DNA from: Plasmopara viticola
Taxonomy: Eukaryota > Oomycota > Peronosporomycetes > Peronosporales > Peronosporaceae
Direction of reading: 5' to 3'
Assembly (NCBI GenBank): GCA_001695595.3
Contig: MBPM02000058.1
Span: 248,001 to 312,000, forward strand
DNA: 64,000 bases
Position numbers and translations under genes: made by a program. The notes below the pieces were generated by a model that was not told the origin of the DNA, made no database searches, and saw only the letters and a program-made list of their open reading frames with translations. The stretch's first letter is position 1. Each line of letters begins with the position of its first letter. This document shows positions 44,297 through 55,700 of this stretch, one piece after another.

Positions 44297-45162
44297 ATTG
44301 TACGCTTGCTTTGTGTAGTTGGAGGCGAATTGCGTTGTGGATGAGCAAGATCACTTCGAGAGTCGGCAATAGTCATTACTTGTCATGAGCTTTTTACCGT
44401 TTTTGCATAGCAATTTCGCCATTGTGAAAAGTTCGATTGAAGCGCTAGTGATGGAATCGCATTGGCAAAAGAATGCGGTGTATTGCACAACAATACTTGT
44501 TTATCAGATAAAATACTATATATTGCAGCTACCCAAAGGATAGAGAAAGTCATACTATCAATTTAGCACATTCGAAACACCGGCCACATGCTCTACCGTG
44601 AGACTACAAGAGTGGTTCGCAGAGCAAGACTGACGATTTCTGCATTCAGAACCGACTCCGATACAAACAGCGTTAGTCGCATTTAAGTTTAAGGTATGCG
44701 ATCTAATGATTGCGCCGAAAATGATTTTTGCTGTATCTTGAAAATGACTTTACTTGTAAGGCCACACAATACGTGGATAAACCTTTAGCAAGTTTATAGT
44801 ATGTAAACCTTTGGCGCGTGTGCACTGCTGAAATGTCAATGATCGATAGTTGCGACATTGTCAATAAATGCTAGTGACTTCTTGATCCTAAAACGCTGAG
44901 AGTAATAAACCGGAGTTCCAAACCGATCTCTGACTAATGTGAGCAACACAGATTCGTGGTGCGATCATGAATAAAGTCATATCCAATAGGCGGACTCAGA
45001 AATCACGAATTGAAATGACACATATGTTGGCACTTTCAAACGCACGCCAAAGCACCACATTTTAAGAAAAAGATCGAAAAAATCCAACGCAAATGTGTTT
45101 TTTTGGCTACTATTAAAACTCTAGAGATTAAAAGGATGTTGTCAAAAGCTGCAACATGCGTC

Positions 45163-45615
45163 TCAGCAATAGTAGAGACCACCAAAAGGAATACCAAGAC
45201 CGCACCCGCCACCGTAGAGACCCGCGCCAAACATGTTCCAGTAACCGATGGGGTATGCCCAGCCGGGAACGCCGCCGCACATAAATCCAAAGCGGTAAGG
45301 TCCATAGCCACCCCACCCACCCCAGCCGCCCCAGCCACCAAGTCCCCAGCCACCAAGACCCCATTCAAGCTGCTCTTTTTGATTGTCCTTACTATCGTTG
45401 TCATTGTCCTCGTCGACTTCTTTTTTGGTAGTTGCAGCAGCATTAGCAGGCGGATCAATCGTTTCCGTGACTCCAGTGAGCGTGACCCCGTCGGGCAACG
45501 TGGATGTTTGAGCCTTTTCGTAGGCTTCTACCGGTGATAAAACAAGAGGTTGGTCAGCAGCGGCAACAGGACCGATATAAGCCATCATGGCGACGAAAGG
45601 AATGATGAAGTTCAT
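45163..45615 (-). CDS. Array copy 7 of the Gly/Trp-rich secreted protein
   Basis: Protein unchanged. The next start codon to the right is only 1219 bp away because the following spacer has lost about 100 bp. Confidence 0.93.
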   Translation of the reverse strand: MNFIIPFVAMMAYIGPVAAADQPLVLSPVEAYEKAQTSTLPDGVTLTGVTETIDPPANAAATTKKEVDEDNDNDSKDNQKEQLEWGLGGWGLGGWGGWGGWGGYGPYRFGFMCGGVPGWAYPIGYWNMFGAGLYGGGCGLGIPFGGLYYC

Positions 45616-46381
45616 ATTGTACGCTTGCTTTGTGTAGTTGGAGGCGAATTGCGTTGTGGATGAGCAAGATCACTTCGAGAGTCGGCAATAGTCATTACTT
45701 GTCATGAGCTTTTTACCGTTTTTGCATAGCAATTTCGCCATTGTGAAAAGTTCGATTGAAGCGCTAGTGATGGAATCGCATTGGCAAAAGAATGCGGTGT
45801 ATTGCACAACAATACTTGTTTATCAGATAAAATACTATATATTGCAGCTACCCAAAGGATAGAGAAAGTCATACTATCAATTTAGCACATTCGAAACACC
45901 GGCCACATGCTCTACCGTGAGACTACAAGAGTGGTTCGCAGAGCAAGACTGACGATTTCTGCTTTCAAGACCGACTCCGATACAAACAGCTTTAGTCGCA
46001 TTTAAGTTTAAGGTATGCGATCTAATGATTGCGCCGAAAATGATTTTTGCTGTATCTTGAAAATGACTTTACTTGTAAGGCCACACAATACGTGGATAAA
46101 CCTTTAGCAAGTTTATAGTATGTAAACCTTTGGCGCGTGTGCACTGCTGAAATGTCAATGATCGATAGTTGCGACATTGTCAATAAATGCTAGTGACTTC
46201 TTGATCCTTAAAACGCTGAGAGTAATAAACCGCCAAACCGCGACACATATCAATTCAGAAATGGTTGAAATGACACAAACTTTCAAACGCATATCGAAAA
46301 ATCCAACGCAAATGTGTTTTTTTGGCTACTATTAAAACTCTAGAGATTAAAAGGATGTTGTCAAAAGCTGCAACATGCGTC

Positions 46382-46834
46382 TCAGCAATAGTAGAGACCA
46401 CCAAAAGGAATACCAAGACCGCACCCGCCACCGTAGAGACCCGCGCCAAACATGTTCCAGTAACCGATGGGGTATGCCCAGCCGGGAACGCCGCCGCACA
46501 TAAATCCAAAGCGGTAAGGTCCATAGCCACCCCACCCACCCCAGCCGCCCCAGCCACCAAGTCCCCAGCCACCAAGACCCCATTCAAGCTGCTCTTTTTG
46601 ATTGTCCTTACTATCGTTGTCATTGTCCTCGTCGACTTCTTTTTTGGTAGTTGCAGCAGCATTAGCAGGCGGATCAATCGTTTCCGTGACTCCAGTGAGC
46701 GTGACCCCGTCGGGCAACGTGGATGTTTGAGCCTTTTCGTAGGCTTCTACCGGTGATAAAACAAGAGGTTGGTCAGCAGCGGCAACAGGACCGATATAAG
46801 CCATCATGGCGACGAAAGGAATGATGAAGTTCAT
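46382..46834 (-). CDS. Array copy 8 of the Gly/Trp-rich secreted protein (short unit)
   Basis: Protein unchanged, but the 3' spacer at about 46,229-46,300 shows several separate small deletions within a ~190-bp stretch, as if patched, while the coding part is untouched. The overlapping alternative frame gets a different end here. Confidence 0.93.
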   Translation of the reverse strand: MNFIIPFVAMMAYIGPVAAADQPLVLSPVEAYEKAQTSTLPDGVTLTGVTETIDPPANAAATTKKEVDEDNDNDSKDNQKEQLEWGLGGWGLGGWGGWGGWGGYGPYRFGFMCGGVPGWAYPIGYWNMFGAGLYGGGCGLGIPFGGLYYC

Positions 46835-47699
46835 ATTGTACGCTTGCTTTGTGTAGTTGGAGGCGAATTGCGTTGTGGATGAGCAAGATCACTTCGAGAG
46901 TCGGCAATAGTCATTACTTGTCATGAGCTTTTTACCGTTTTTGCATAGCAATTTCGCCATTGTGAAAAGTTCGATTGAAGCGCTAGTGATGGAATCGCAT
47001 TGGCAAAAGAATGCGGTGTATTGCACAACAATACTTGTTTATCAGATAAAATACTATATATTGCAGCTACCCAAAGGATAGAGAAAGTCATACTATCAAT
47101 TTAGCACATTCGAAACACCGGCCACATGCTCTACCGTGAGACTACAAGAGTGGTTCGCAGAGCAAGACTGACGATTTCTGCATTCAGAACCGACTCCGAT
47201 ACAAACAGCGTTAGTCGCATTTAAGTTTAAGGTATGCGATCTAATGATTGCGCCGAAAATGATTTTTGCTGTATCTTGAAAATGACTTTACTTGTAAGGC
47301 CACACAATACGTGGATAAACCTTTAGCAAGTTTATAGTATGTAAACCTTTGGCGCGTGTGCACTGCTGAAATGTCAATGATCGATAGTTGCGACATTGTC
47401 AATAAATGCTAGTGACTTCTTGATCCTAAAACGCTGAGAGTAATAAACCGGAGTTCCAAACCGATCTCTGACTAATGTGAGCAACACAGATTCGTGGTGC
47501 GATCATGAATAAAGTCATATCCAATAGCGGACTCAGAAATCACGAATTGAAATGACACATATGTTGGCACTTTCAAACGCACGCCAAAGCACCACATTTT
47601 AAGAAAAAGATCGAAAAAATCCAACGCAAATGTGTTTTTTTGGCTACTATTAAAACTCTAGAGATTAAAAGGATGTTGTCAAAAGCTGCAACATGCGTC

Positions 47700-48152
47700 T
47701 CAGCAATAGTAGAGACCACCAAAAGGAATACCAAGACCGCACCCGCCACCGTAGAGACCCGCGCCAAACATGTTCCAGTAACCGATGGGGTATGCCCAGC
47801 CGGGAACGCCGCCGCACATAAATCCAAAGCGGTAAGGTCCATAGCCACCCCACCCACCCCAGCCGCCCCAGCCACCAAGTCCCCAGCCACCAAGACCCCA
47901 TTCAAGCTGCTCTTTTTGATTGTCCTTACTATCGTTGTCATTGTCCTCGTCGACTTCTTTTTTGGTAGTTGCAGCAGCATTAGCAGGCGGATCAATCGTT
48001 TCCGTGACTCCAGTGAGCGTGACCCCGTCGGGCAACGTGGATGTTTGAGCCTTTTCGTAGGCTTCTACCGGTGATAAAACAAGAGGTTGGTCAGCAGCGG
48101 CAACAGGACCGATATAAGCCATCATGGCGACGAAAGGAATGATGAAGTTCAT
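47700..48152 (-). CDS. Array copy 9 of the Gly/Trp-rich secreted protein
   Basis: Protein unchanged; unit of 1318 bp with the AATAGCGGAC spacer variant seen beside copies 5 and 6. Confidence 0.93.
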   Translation of the reverse strand: MNFIIPFVAMMAYIGPVAAADQPLVLSPVEAYEKAQTSTLPDGVTLTGVTETIDPPANAAATTKKEVDEDNDNDSKDNQKEQLEWGLGGWGLGGWGGWGGWGGYGPYRFGFMCGGVPGWAYPIGYWNMFGAGLYGGGCGLGIPFGGLYYC

Positions 48153-49018
48153 ATTGTACGCTTGCTTTGTGTAGTTGGAGGCGAATTGCGTTGTGGATGA
48201 GCAAGATCACTTCGAGAGTCGGCAATAGTCATTACTTGTCATGAGCTTTTTACCGTTTTTGCATAGCAATTTCGCCATTGTGAAAAGTTCGATTGAAGCG
48301 CTAGTGATGGAATCGCATTGGCAAAAGAATGCGGTGTATTGCACAACAATACTTGTTTATCAGATAAAATACTATATATTGCAGCTACCCAAAGGATAGA
48401 GAAAGTCATACTATCAATTTAGCACATTCGAAACACCGGCCACATGCTCTACCGTGAGACTACAAGAGTGGTTCGCAGAGCAAGACTGACGATTTCTGCT
48501 TTCAAGACCGACTCCGATACAAACAGCGTTAGTCGCATTCAAGTTTAAGGTATGCGATCTAATGTTTGCGCCGAAAATGATTTTTGCTGTATCTTGAAAA
48601 TGACTTTACTTGTAAGGCCACACAATACGTGGATAAACCTTTAGCAAGTTTATAGTATGTAAACCTTTGGCGCGTGTGCACTGCTGAAATGTCAATGATC
48701 GATAGTTGCGACATTGTCAATAAATGCTAGTGACTTCTTGATCCTTAAACGCTGAGAGTAATAAACCGGAGTTCCAAACCGATCTCTGGCTAATGTGAGC
48801 AACACAGATTCGTGGTGCGATCATGAATAAAGTCATATCCAATAGGCGGACTCAGAAATCACGAATTGAAATGACACATATGTTGGCACTTTCAAACGCA
48901 CGCCAAAGCACCACATTTTAAGAAAAAGATCGAAAAAATCCAACGCAAATGTGTTTTTTTGGCTACTATTAAAACTCTAGAGATTAAAAGGATGTTGTCA
49001 AAAGCTGCAACATGCGTC

Positions 49019-49471
49019 TCAGCAATAGTAGAGACCACCAAAAGGAATACCAAGACCGCACCCGCCACCGTAGAGACCCGCGCCAAACATGTTCCAGTAA
49101 CCGATGGGGTATGCCCAGCCGGGAACGCCGCCGCACATAAATCCAAAGCGGTAAGGTCCATAGCCACCCCACCCACCCCAGCCGCCCCAGCCACCAAGTC
49201 CCCAGCCACCAAGACCCCATTCAAGCTGCTCTTTTTGATTGTCCTTACTATCGTTGTCATTGTCCTCGTCGACTTCTTTTTTGGTAGTTGCAGCAGCATT
49301 AGCAGGCGGATCAATCGTTTCCGTGACTCCAGTGAGCGTGACCCCGTCGGGCAACGTGGATGTTTGAGCCTTTTCGTAGGCTTCTACCGGTGATAAAACA
49401 AGAGGTTGGTCAGCAGCGGCAACAGGACCGATATAAGCCATCATGGCGACGAAAGGAATGATGAAGTTCAT
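49019..49471 (-). CDS. Array copy 10 of the Gly/Trp-rich secreted protein
   Basis: Protein unchanged; downstream spacer has the TTTCAAGACC variant near 48,500 and CTCTGGCTAA near 48,784. Confidence 0.93.
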   Translation of the reverse strand: MNFIIPFVAMMAYIGPVAAADQPLVLSPVEAYEKAQTSTLPDGVTLTGVTETIDPPANAAATTKKEVDEDNDNDSKDNQKEQLEWGLGGWGLGGWGGWGGWGGYGPYRFGFMCGGVPGWAYPIGYWNMFGAGLYGGGCGLGIPFGGLYYC

Positions 49472-50336
49472 ATTGTACGCTTGCTTTGTGTAGTTGGAGG
49501 CGAATTGCGTTGTGGATGAGCAAGATCACTTCGAGAGTCGGCAATAGTCATTACTTGTCATGAGCTTTTTACCGTTTTTGCATAGCAATTTCGCCATTGT
49601 GAAAAGTTCGATTGAAGCGCTAGTGATGGAATCGCATTGGCAAAAGAATGCGGTGTATTGCACAACAATACTTGTTTATCAGATAAAATACTATATATTG
49701 CAGCTACCCAAAGGATAGAGAAAGTCATACTATCAATTTAGCACATTCGAAACACCGGCCACATGCTCTACCGTGAGACTACAAGAGTGGTTCGCAGAGC
49801 AAGACTGACGATTTCTGCATTCAGACCGACTCCGATACAAACAGCGTTAGTCGCATTTAAGTTTAAGGTATGCGATCTAATGTTTGCGCCGAAAATGATT
49901 TTTGCTGTATCTTGAAAATGACTTTACTTGTAAGGCCACACAATACGTGGATAAACCTTTAGCAAGTTTATAGTATGTAAACCTTTGGCGCGTGTGCACT
50001 GCTGAAATGTCAATGATCGATAGTTGCGACATTGTCAATCAATGCTAGTGACTTCTTGATCCTTAAAACGCTGAGAGTAAAAAACCGGAGTTCCAAACCG
50101 ATCTCTGCTAATGTGAGCAACACAGATTCGTGGTGCGATCATGAATAAAGTCATATCCAATAGGCGGACTCAGAAATCACGAATTGAAATGACACATATG
50201 TTGGCACTTTCAAACGCACGCCAAAGCACCACATTTTAAGAAAAAGATCGAAAAAATCCAACGCAAATGTGTTTTTTTGGCTACTATTAAAACTCTAGAG
50301 ATTAAAAGGATGTTGTCAAAAGCTGCAACATGCGTC

Positions 50337-50789
50337 TCAGCAATAGTAGAGACCACCAAAAGGAATACCAAGACCGCACCCGCCACCGTAGAGACCCGCG
50401 CCAAACATGTTCCAGTAACCGATGGGGTATGCCCAGCCGGGAACGCCGCCGCACATAAATCCAAAGCGGTAAGGTCCATAGCCACCCCACCCACCCCAGC
50501 CGCCCCAGCCACCAAGTCCCCAGCCACCAAGACCCCATTCAAGCTGCTCTTTTTGATTGTCCTTACTATCGTTGTCATTGTCCTCGTCGACTTCTTTTTT
50601 GGTAGTTGCAGCAGCATTAGCAGGCGGATCAATCGTTTCCGTGACTCCAGTGAGCGTGACCCCGTCGGGCAACGTGGATGTTTGAGCCTTTTCGTAGGCT
50701 TCTACCGGTGATAAAACAAGAGGTTGGTCAGCAGCGGCAACAGGACCGATATAAGCCATCATGGCGACGAAAGGAATGATGAAGTTCAT
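50337..50789 (-). CDS. Array copy 11 of the Gly/Trp-rich secreted protein
   Basis: Protein unchanged; shares both linked spacer variants with copy 4, seven units away. Confidence 0.93.
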   Translation of the reverse strand: MNFIIPFVAMMAYIGPVAAADQPLVLSPVEAYEKAQTSTLPDGVTLTGVTETIDPPANAAATTKKEVDEDNDNDSKDNQKEQLEWGLGGWGLGGWGGWGGWGGYGPYRFGFMCGGVPGWAYPIGYWNMFGAGLYGGGCGLGIPFGGLYYC

Positions 50790-51647
50790 ATTGTACGCTT
50801 GCTTTGTGTAGTTGGAGGCGAATTGCGTTGTGGATGAGCAAGATCACTTCGAGAGTCGGCAATAGTCATTACTTGTCATGAGCTTTTTACCGTTTTTGCA
50901 TAGCAATTTCGCCATTGTGAAAAGTTCGATTGAAGCGCTAGTGATGGAATCGCATTGGCAAAAGAATGCGGTGTATTGCACAACAATACTTGTTTATCAG
51001 ATAAAATACTATATATTGCAGCTACCCAAAGGATAGAGAAAGTCATACTATCAATTTAGCACATTCGAAACACCGGCCACATGCTCTACCGTGAGACTAC
51101 AAGAGTGGTTCGCAGAGCAAGACTGACGATTTCTGCATTCAGACCGACTCCGATACAAACAGCGTTAGTCGCATTTAAGTTTAAGGTATGCGATCTAATG
51201 TTTGCGCCGAAAATGATTTTTGCTGTATCTTGAAAATGACTTTACTTGTAAGGCCACACAATACGTGGATAAACCTTTAGCAAGTTTATAGTATGTAAAC
51301 CTTTGGCGCGTGTGCACTGCTGAAATGTCAATGATCGATAGTTGCGACATTGTCAATAAATGCTAGTGACTTCTTGATCCTTAAACGCTGAGAGTAATAA
51401 ACCGGAGTTCCAAACCGATCAATGTGAGCAACACAGATTCGTGGTGCGATCATGAATAAAGTCATATCCAATAGGCGGACTCAGAAATCACGAATTGAAA
51501 TGACACATATGTTGGCACTTTCAAACGCACGCCAAAGCACCACATTTTAAGAAAAAGATCGAAAAAATCCAACGCAAATGTGTTTTTTTGGCTACTATTA
51601 AAACTCTAGAGATTAAAAGGATGTTGTCAAAAGCTGCAACATGCGTC

Positions 51648-52100
51648 TCAGCAATAGTAGAGACCACCAAAAGGAATACCAAGACCGCACCCGCCACCGT
51701 AGAGACCCGCGCCAAACATGTTCCAGTAACCGATGGGGTATGCCCAGCCGGGAACGCCGCCGCACATAAATCCAAAGCGGTAAGGTCCATAGCCACCCCA
51801 CCCACCCCAGCCGCCCCAGCCACCAAGTCCCCAGCCACCAAGACCCCATTCAAGCTGCTCTTTTTGATTGTCCTTACTATCGTTGTCATTGTCCTCGTCG
51901 ACTTCTTTTTTGGTAGTTGCAGCAGCATTAGCAGGCGGATCAATCGTTTCCGTGACTCCAGTGAGCGTGACCCCGTCGGGCAACGTGGATGTTTGAGCCT
52001 TTTCGTAGGCTTCTACCGGTGATAAAACAAGAGGTTGGTCAGCAGCGGCAACAGGACCGATATAAGCCATCATGGCGACGAAAGGAATGATAAAGTTCAT
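51648..52100 (-). CDS. Array copy 12 of the Gly/Trp-rich secreted protein, next to the Copia insertion
   Basis: Protein unchanged; one silent change at codon 3 (TTC to TTT). The upstream region is interrupted by the Copia element 490 bp before the ATG, so the Inr-like motif and about 490 bp of upstream sequence are retained. Confidence 0.93.
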   Translation of the reverse strand: MNFIIPFVAMMAYIGPVAAADQPLVLSPVEAYEKAQTSTLPDGVTLTGVTETIDPPANAAATTKKEVDEDNDNDSKDNQKEQLEWGLGGWGLGGWGGWGGWGGYGPYRFGFMCGGVPGWAYPIGYWNMFGAGLYGGGCGLGIPFGGLYYC

Positions 52101-52589
52101 ATTGTACGCTTGCTTTGTGTAGTTGGAGGCGAATTGCGTTGTGGATGAGCAAGATCACTTCGAGAGTCGGCAATAGTCATTACTTGTCATGAGCTTTTTA
52201 CCGTTTTTGCATAGCAATTTCGCCATTGTGAAAAGTTCGATTGAAGCGCTAGTGATGGAATCGCATTGGCAAAAGAATGCGGTGTATTGCACAACAATAC
52301 TTGTTTATCAGATAAAATTGCAGCTACCCAAAGGATAGAGAAAGTCATACTATCAATATAGCACATTCGAAACACCGGCCACATGCTCTACCGTGAGACT
52401 ACAAGAGTGGTTCGCAGAGCAAGACTGACGATTTCTGCATTCAGAACCGACTCCGATACAAACAGCGTTAGTCGCATTTAAGTTTAAGGTATGCGATCTA
52501 ATGTTTGCGCCGAAAATGATTTTTGCTGTATCTTGAAAATGACTTTACTTGTAAGGCCACACAATACGTGGATGAACCTTTAGCATGTT

Positions 52590-52594
52590 TATAG
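52590..52594 (+). repeat. Target site duplication (TATAG), left
   Basis: TATAG flanks the younger Copia element here and at 57,294-57,298; the uninterrupted units read TTTATAGTATGTAAA at this place. Confidence 0.9.
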
Positions 52595-52774
52595 TATAAC
52601 AATGTGATTGTCGCAGTGCAAAATGGAAAGTAAATTCATAGGAATAAAGAAAACTATAGGCTCTTACTCACTTGTAGCCACGTGTTCTTCTGTCTCGATA
52701 TTCTAGAATGTTACTATTTCTCTTATATGTCAAGTTGGCACATACTGTGGGACACCCAATTAGAGGCCGTTACA
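52595..52774 (-). repeat. 3' LTR of the young Copia element
   Basis: 180 bp, on the coding strand TGTAACGGCC...TTGTTATA. Differs from the other LTR at one position (near 52,710). The polypurine tract AGTTGAGGGGGAG lies just before it. The polyprotein stop codon is inside its first 15 bp. Confidence 0.93.
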
Positions 52775-55700
52775 CTCCCCCTCAACTTGACAGTCCACAA
52801 GTCCGCATGCGTCACGAAGCTCCACAAAGCGCGGCGTCGGAATGGCCTTCGTTAACATATCCGCTAGCTGAGACTCCGATGGTACGTACTCCACCTTGAT
52901 GGTGCCCTTCTCGACGTAGTCACGGACGAAGTGAGCTCGGAGGTCGATGTGCTTGGCGCGTGGGGTGTATCCGTGGTTAGTTGCCATACTAATCGCCGAC
53001 TGGTTGTCCATGTAGATCGTCGACGCACTCGACACGTTTACACCCATCTCTGTGAGGAGGAAACGCAGCCACAGTACTTCTTGAGCGGTAAGTGCGAGAG
53101 CCATGTACTCGGCTTCAGCAGTTGATAATGCGACGGTCGCTTGACGCTTGCTCTTGTAGATGACCGGACCGTCAGCCATCTTCACCATCACACCAGACGT
53201 CGAGCGTCGCGTCTCCTTATCACCACCCCAGTTCGCGTCGCAGTATGTCACGATATTCTTGCCCTTTGCCGTGTAGTGGATGCCGATCGAAAGAGTGGCC
53301 TTGAGGTAGCGAAGTACACGTAGCGCAGCATTCCAATGCATCTCACGCGGCGTATCGAGGTACTGAGAGAGTATCGACAGCACGTAGCCAATGTCGGGAC
53401 GTGTGGCATTGGCAACGTACAGCATTGATCCGATTAGTTCGCGGTACTTATTTTTGTCTGTGCATACACCGTGCTTGTCGGATGGGCTGAGATCTTGACC
53501 AATTACCATTGGGTTGCGGACACCATGAGCAGATACTTGACCAAAACGCTCGAGCAACTTGGTTATAAACTGAGATTGCTTCACCACCATTTCACCACGT
53601 TTCCGATCGTGAAGTACTTCCATCCCGAGAACGAAACGAGCATCACCGAGTGATTTGACCGTGAAGTGCGACGCGAGACCAGTACACACGGATCGCGCTT
53701 GTTCCTCTGTTTTGCAGCCAACAAGTAGATCGTCTACGTAGAGCACCACAAAAACCGCGGCCGCTGGGTCACTGTCATCTCGTCGAACGAAGAGACAAGG
53801 ATCAGCTCGACACTGTTTGAAACCGAGACGCTTGAACACGTCGCGGATGGTACGGTGCCACACAGCTGCAGCTTGCTTGAGTCCATAGAGGCTGCGGCGG
53901 AGTCTGCAAACCAATTCCGGCGCCACATTCACTCCTTCAGGGGGATTCATAAACACTGTTTCGTCAAGCTTTCCATTTAGAAATGCGGTCTCAATGTCAA
54001 ACTGGCGAATCATGAGGCGTCGAGAGCAGCACAATGCGAGAAAGACCCGGATCGTGTTCATGCTTGCCACTGGTGAGTATGTGTGGGTATAGTCTATGCC
54101 GCGAGTCTGGAGGAAACCTCGAGCGACTAGACGTGCCTTGTATCGCTTAACCGCTCCATTCTCGTCGTACTTCTTCGCGAATACCCATTTGCATCCGATC
54201 ACCTTGTTTCCTTGAGGTCGTCGCACCATGTCCCACGTGTGGCTCCGCACATGCGACCGAATCTCAGCACGTATAGCTTCCTTCCATTGTGGAGCGTCAG
54301 GGGCCGCCATTGCTTCAGCGTATGATGTAGGCAGCTCAGACACCGCCAACGCAATTTCGTACTCATCCAGGCGTGGTCGCTTGCTTTCTGGTTCTGGCTC
54401 ATCGTCATTTTCAGCGCCATCAAGATGCAAAGGCATATCTCCATCAGTCAGTAGACGCGGTTGTTCATACGTGATCGATCGAGGGCGAATGGAACCACCA
54501 CTGAACACTATGCGATTCTCTGATGCATCGAAGCCGACGCCAACACCTTCACCATGAGGGATTATTGCTGACGGTGCGCACGGATCACATCCGGCAGCAC
54601 GGACGAGGTCAAGGCTCGGGTTGAGATGCTGGACGATGGCGGGGCGATCGATCGACCGACTTAGATGTTGTGAGTGCGGGACGATATCGCAATCAGGACG
54701 CTGGGCGAGCTGCATCTGCTGATCTTCGGTAGCAGTGGAAGGACTGATGCGCTGGACAACTTGCATCTGGCTGTTACTCCCCCTGTCCAAAGCATCAGTA
54801 GGAACGGGTGAGATTTGAGCATCGGTAGGGGGCACTTCTTCCATTTCAACGTCGGCGGCATCGTCGACATCCGCAGTTGCATCATGGTCGTTCTCATTCA
54901 CTGGTCGCGGTGGCGGAATATAACTCACGGAATCGTGATCATTGATGCTAACCACCCAAGGAAAGCAACTTGAGTCATCACTGACGGCTTGGAACGTGTC
55001 TGGTGGTCGCTCATTCAGATGCACCGATCGCGAAATCACGATGCGCTCGTCGTCGTAATCCCACACACGATACGCTTTCGAACCATCAGCGTATCCAAGG
55101 AAGAGGCAACGGTGAGCTCGAGGATCAAGTTTGCCTACGTTTGGCTTGTCAACATGTACGTAGCCACGAGCACCAAATACACGAAGGTCTTCGAGTGACT
55201 GGCGCTTTCCGGTTAATACTTCGAGGGGGCTCTGATCCGGTCGCGCAGTATTCGGGATACGGTTGACGATGTAAGCTGCAGTCCGAAACGCTTCAGCCCA
55301 CCACACACGGTCCACTCGCATGTAGTGTAGCATCGACCGGGCCATGTCAGCTAGTGTCCGGTTCATACGCTCAGCGGTCCCATTTTGCTGGGGGCTGTAT
55401 GGCGCACTCGTCTGGTGAATGATCCCTTTGGACGCACAGAACTTGCCAAAGCGCTTGCTCACATATTCACCACCGTTGTCACTACGAACACACATCACCT
55501 TGCAGCCGTGTTGCACCTTAACCTGAGTGCAGAATGCCTTGAAGCAATCGAACACTTCAGACTTCTGCTTGATGAAGTTGACGAACACTTCTCGGCTGAA
55601 GTCGTCCACGAAGACCACGATGTATACCGCACCACCCTTGGACTTCGGTTTTATTGGCCCCATCACATCCGTGTGCACAATCTCGAATGGGCGACCTGTC

